Assembly (NCBI GenBank): GCA_021792355.1
Contig: JAJYUV010000074.1
Span: forward strand, 1-5,190
DNA from: Thermoplasmata archaeon
Lineage (GTDB): Archaea; Thermoplasmatota; Thermoplasmata; Thermoplasmatales; GCA-001856825
Length of the DNA: 5,190 bases
Direction: 5' to 3'
How positions within the stretch are numbered: position 1 is the stretch's first letter; every line of letters starts with the position of its first letter. The position numbers and the translations under genes are program-made. The notes under the pieces are model-generated. The model was given only the letters and a program-made list of their open reading frames with translations, searched no databases and was not told the DNA's origin. Shown here piece after piece: positions 5,049 through 5,190 of the stretch.

Positions 5049-5190
5049 ATGACATCTAAAAAGTATTTTAAGATTATACCTTTTATGTTCGCAATTTTGA
5101 TGGTTTTTTCATCTTTTGCATTTATCGACAGCGGTACTTCCGTCTCATATAAAGGAATAAGCCCAAGTATCCTTTACAGTGTCCCGATTA
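5049..5190 (+). CDS. Putative exported or membrane-anchored protein (N-terminus only, cut by right edge)
   Basis: Only 47 codons are visible, open to the window end, so the family cannot be recognised. The N-terminus looks like a Sec signal or signal anchor: a basic start (MTSKKYFK), a hydrophobic core of about 17 residues (IIPFMFAILMVFSSFAF, 9-25), then a polar Ser/Gly/Tyr-containing stretch (FIDSGTSVSYKG). A cleavage site after the SFA at 22-24 is possible but not certain. The ATG at 5049 is supported by the TATA palindrome about 30 bases upstream. The gene is divergent from the padR-ABC operon with a 188-base spacer. Acidophilic Thermoplasmata encode many secreted proteases and surface proteins with such starts; assigning it to one would be a guess. 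An alternative is the first transmembrane helix of a membrane protein. Confidence 0.65.
   Translation, partial: MTSKKYFKIIPFMFAILMVFSSFAFIDSGTSVSYKGISPSILYSVPI

Overview
The window looks like a stretch of archaeal chromosome, most likely from the Thermoplasmata (Thermoplasma/Ferroplasma-like Euryarchaeota). Four things point there: an archaeal-type prolyl-tRNA synthetase, an archaeal-type NMN adenylyltransferase (NadM family), A/T-rich TATA boxes about 22-30 bases upstream of start codons with almost no 5' leader, and heavy use of AGA/AGG (Arg) and ATA (Ile). The lineage is inferred from these traits, not from a database match. No CRISPR array, insertion sequence, integrase, tRNA or rRNA is visible.

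Layout, left to right. (1) 1-587, minus: the N-terminal 195 residues of prolyl-tRNA synthetase, running off the left edge. (2) 588-863: a divergent promoter region of 276 bases serving proS (minus) and the next gene (plus). (3) 864-2057, plus: an M20-family metallohydrolase of the ArgE/DapE/carboxypeptidase type with a complete two-metal active site. (4) 2054-2566, minus: NMN adenylyltransferase, whose stop codon overlaps the M20 stop in a shared CTAG. (5) 2598-4860, minus: a three-gene transport operon, in transcription order PadR-family regulator, ABC ATPase, ABC-2 permease, joined by 4-base ATGA and GTGA overlaps. (6) 4861-5048: a second divergent promoter region with several short inverted repeats. 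(7) 5049 to the right edge, plus: the start of a protein with an export-signal-like N-terminus.

How the genes relate. proS and nadM are housekeeping functions (translation and NAD synthesis). The M20 enzyme is probably a cytosolic amidase or peptidase of unknown substrate. The padR-ATPase-permease operon has the architecture of a regulated DrrAB-type exporter: the regulator probably controls its own operon, and the ATPase and permease assemble into one transporter in the membrane. First genes of transcripts mostly appear leaderless, while the internal operon genes carry Shine-Dalgarno motifs inside the preceding coding sequence.

No clearly new system is present. The points most worth a second look are the palindrome overlapping the padR promoter, an in-frame A8 slippery tract that would fuse PadR to the ATPase on a -1 shift, the CTAG shared stop, and the unidentified exported protein at the right edge.
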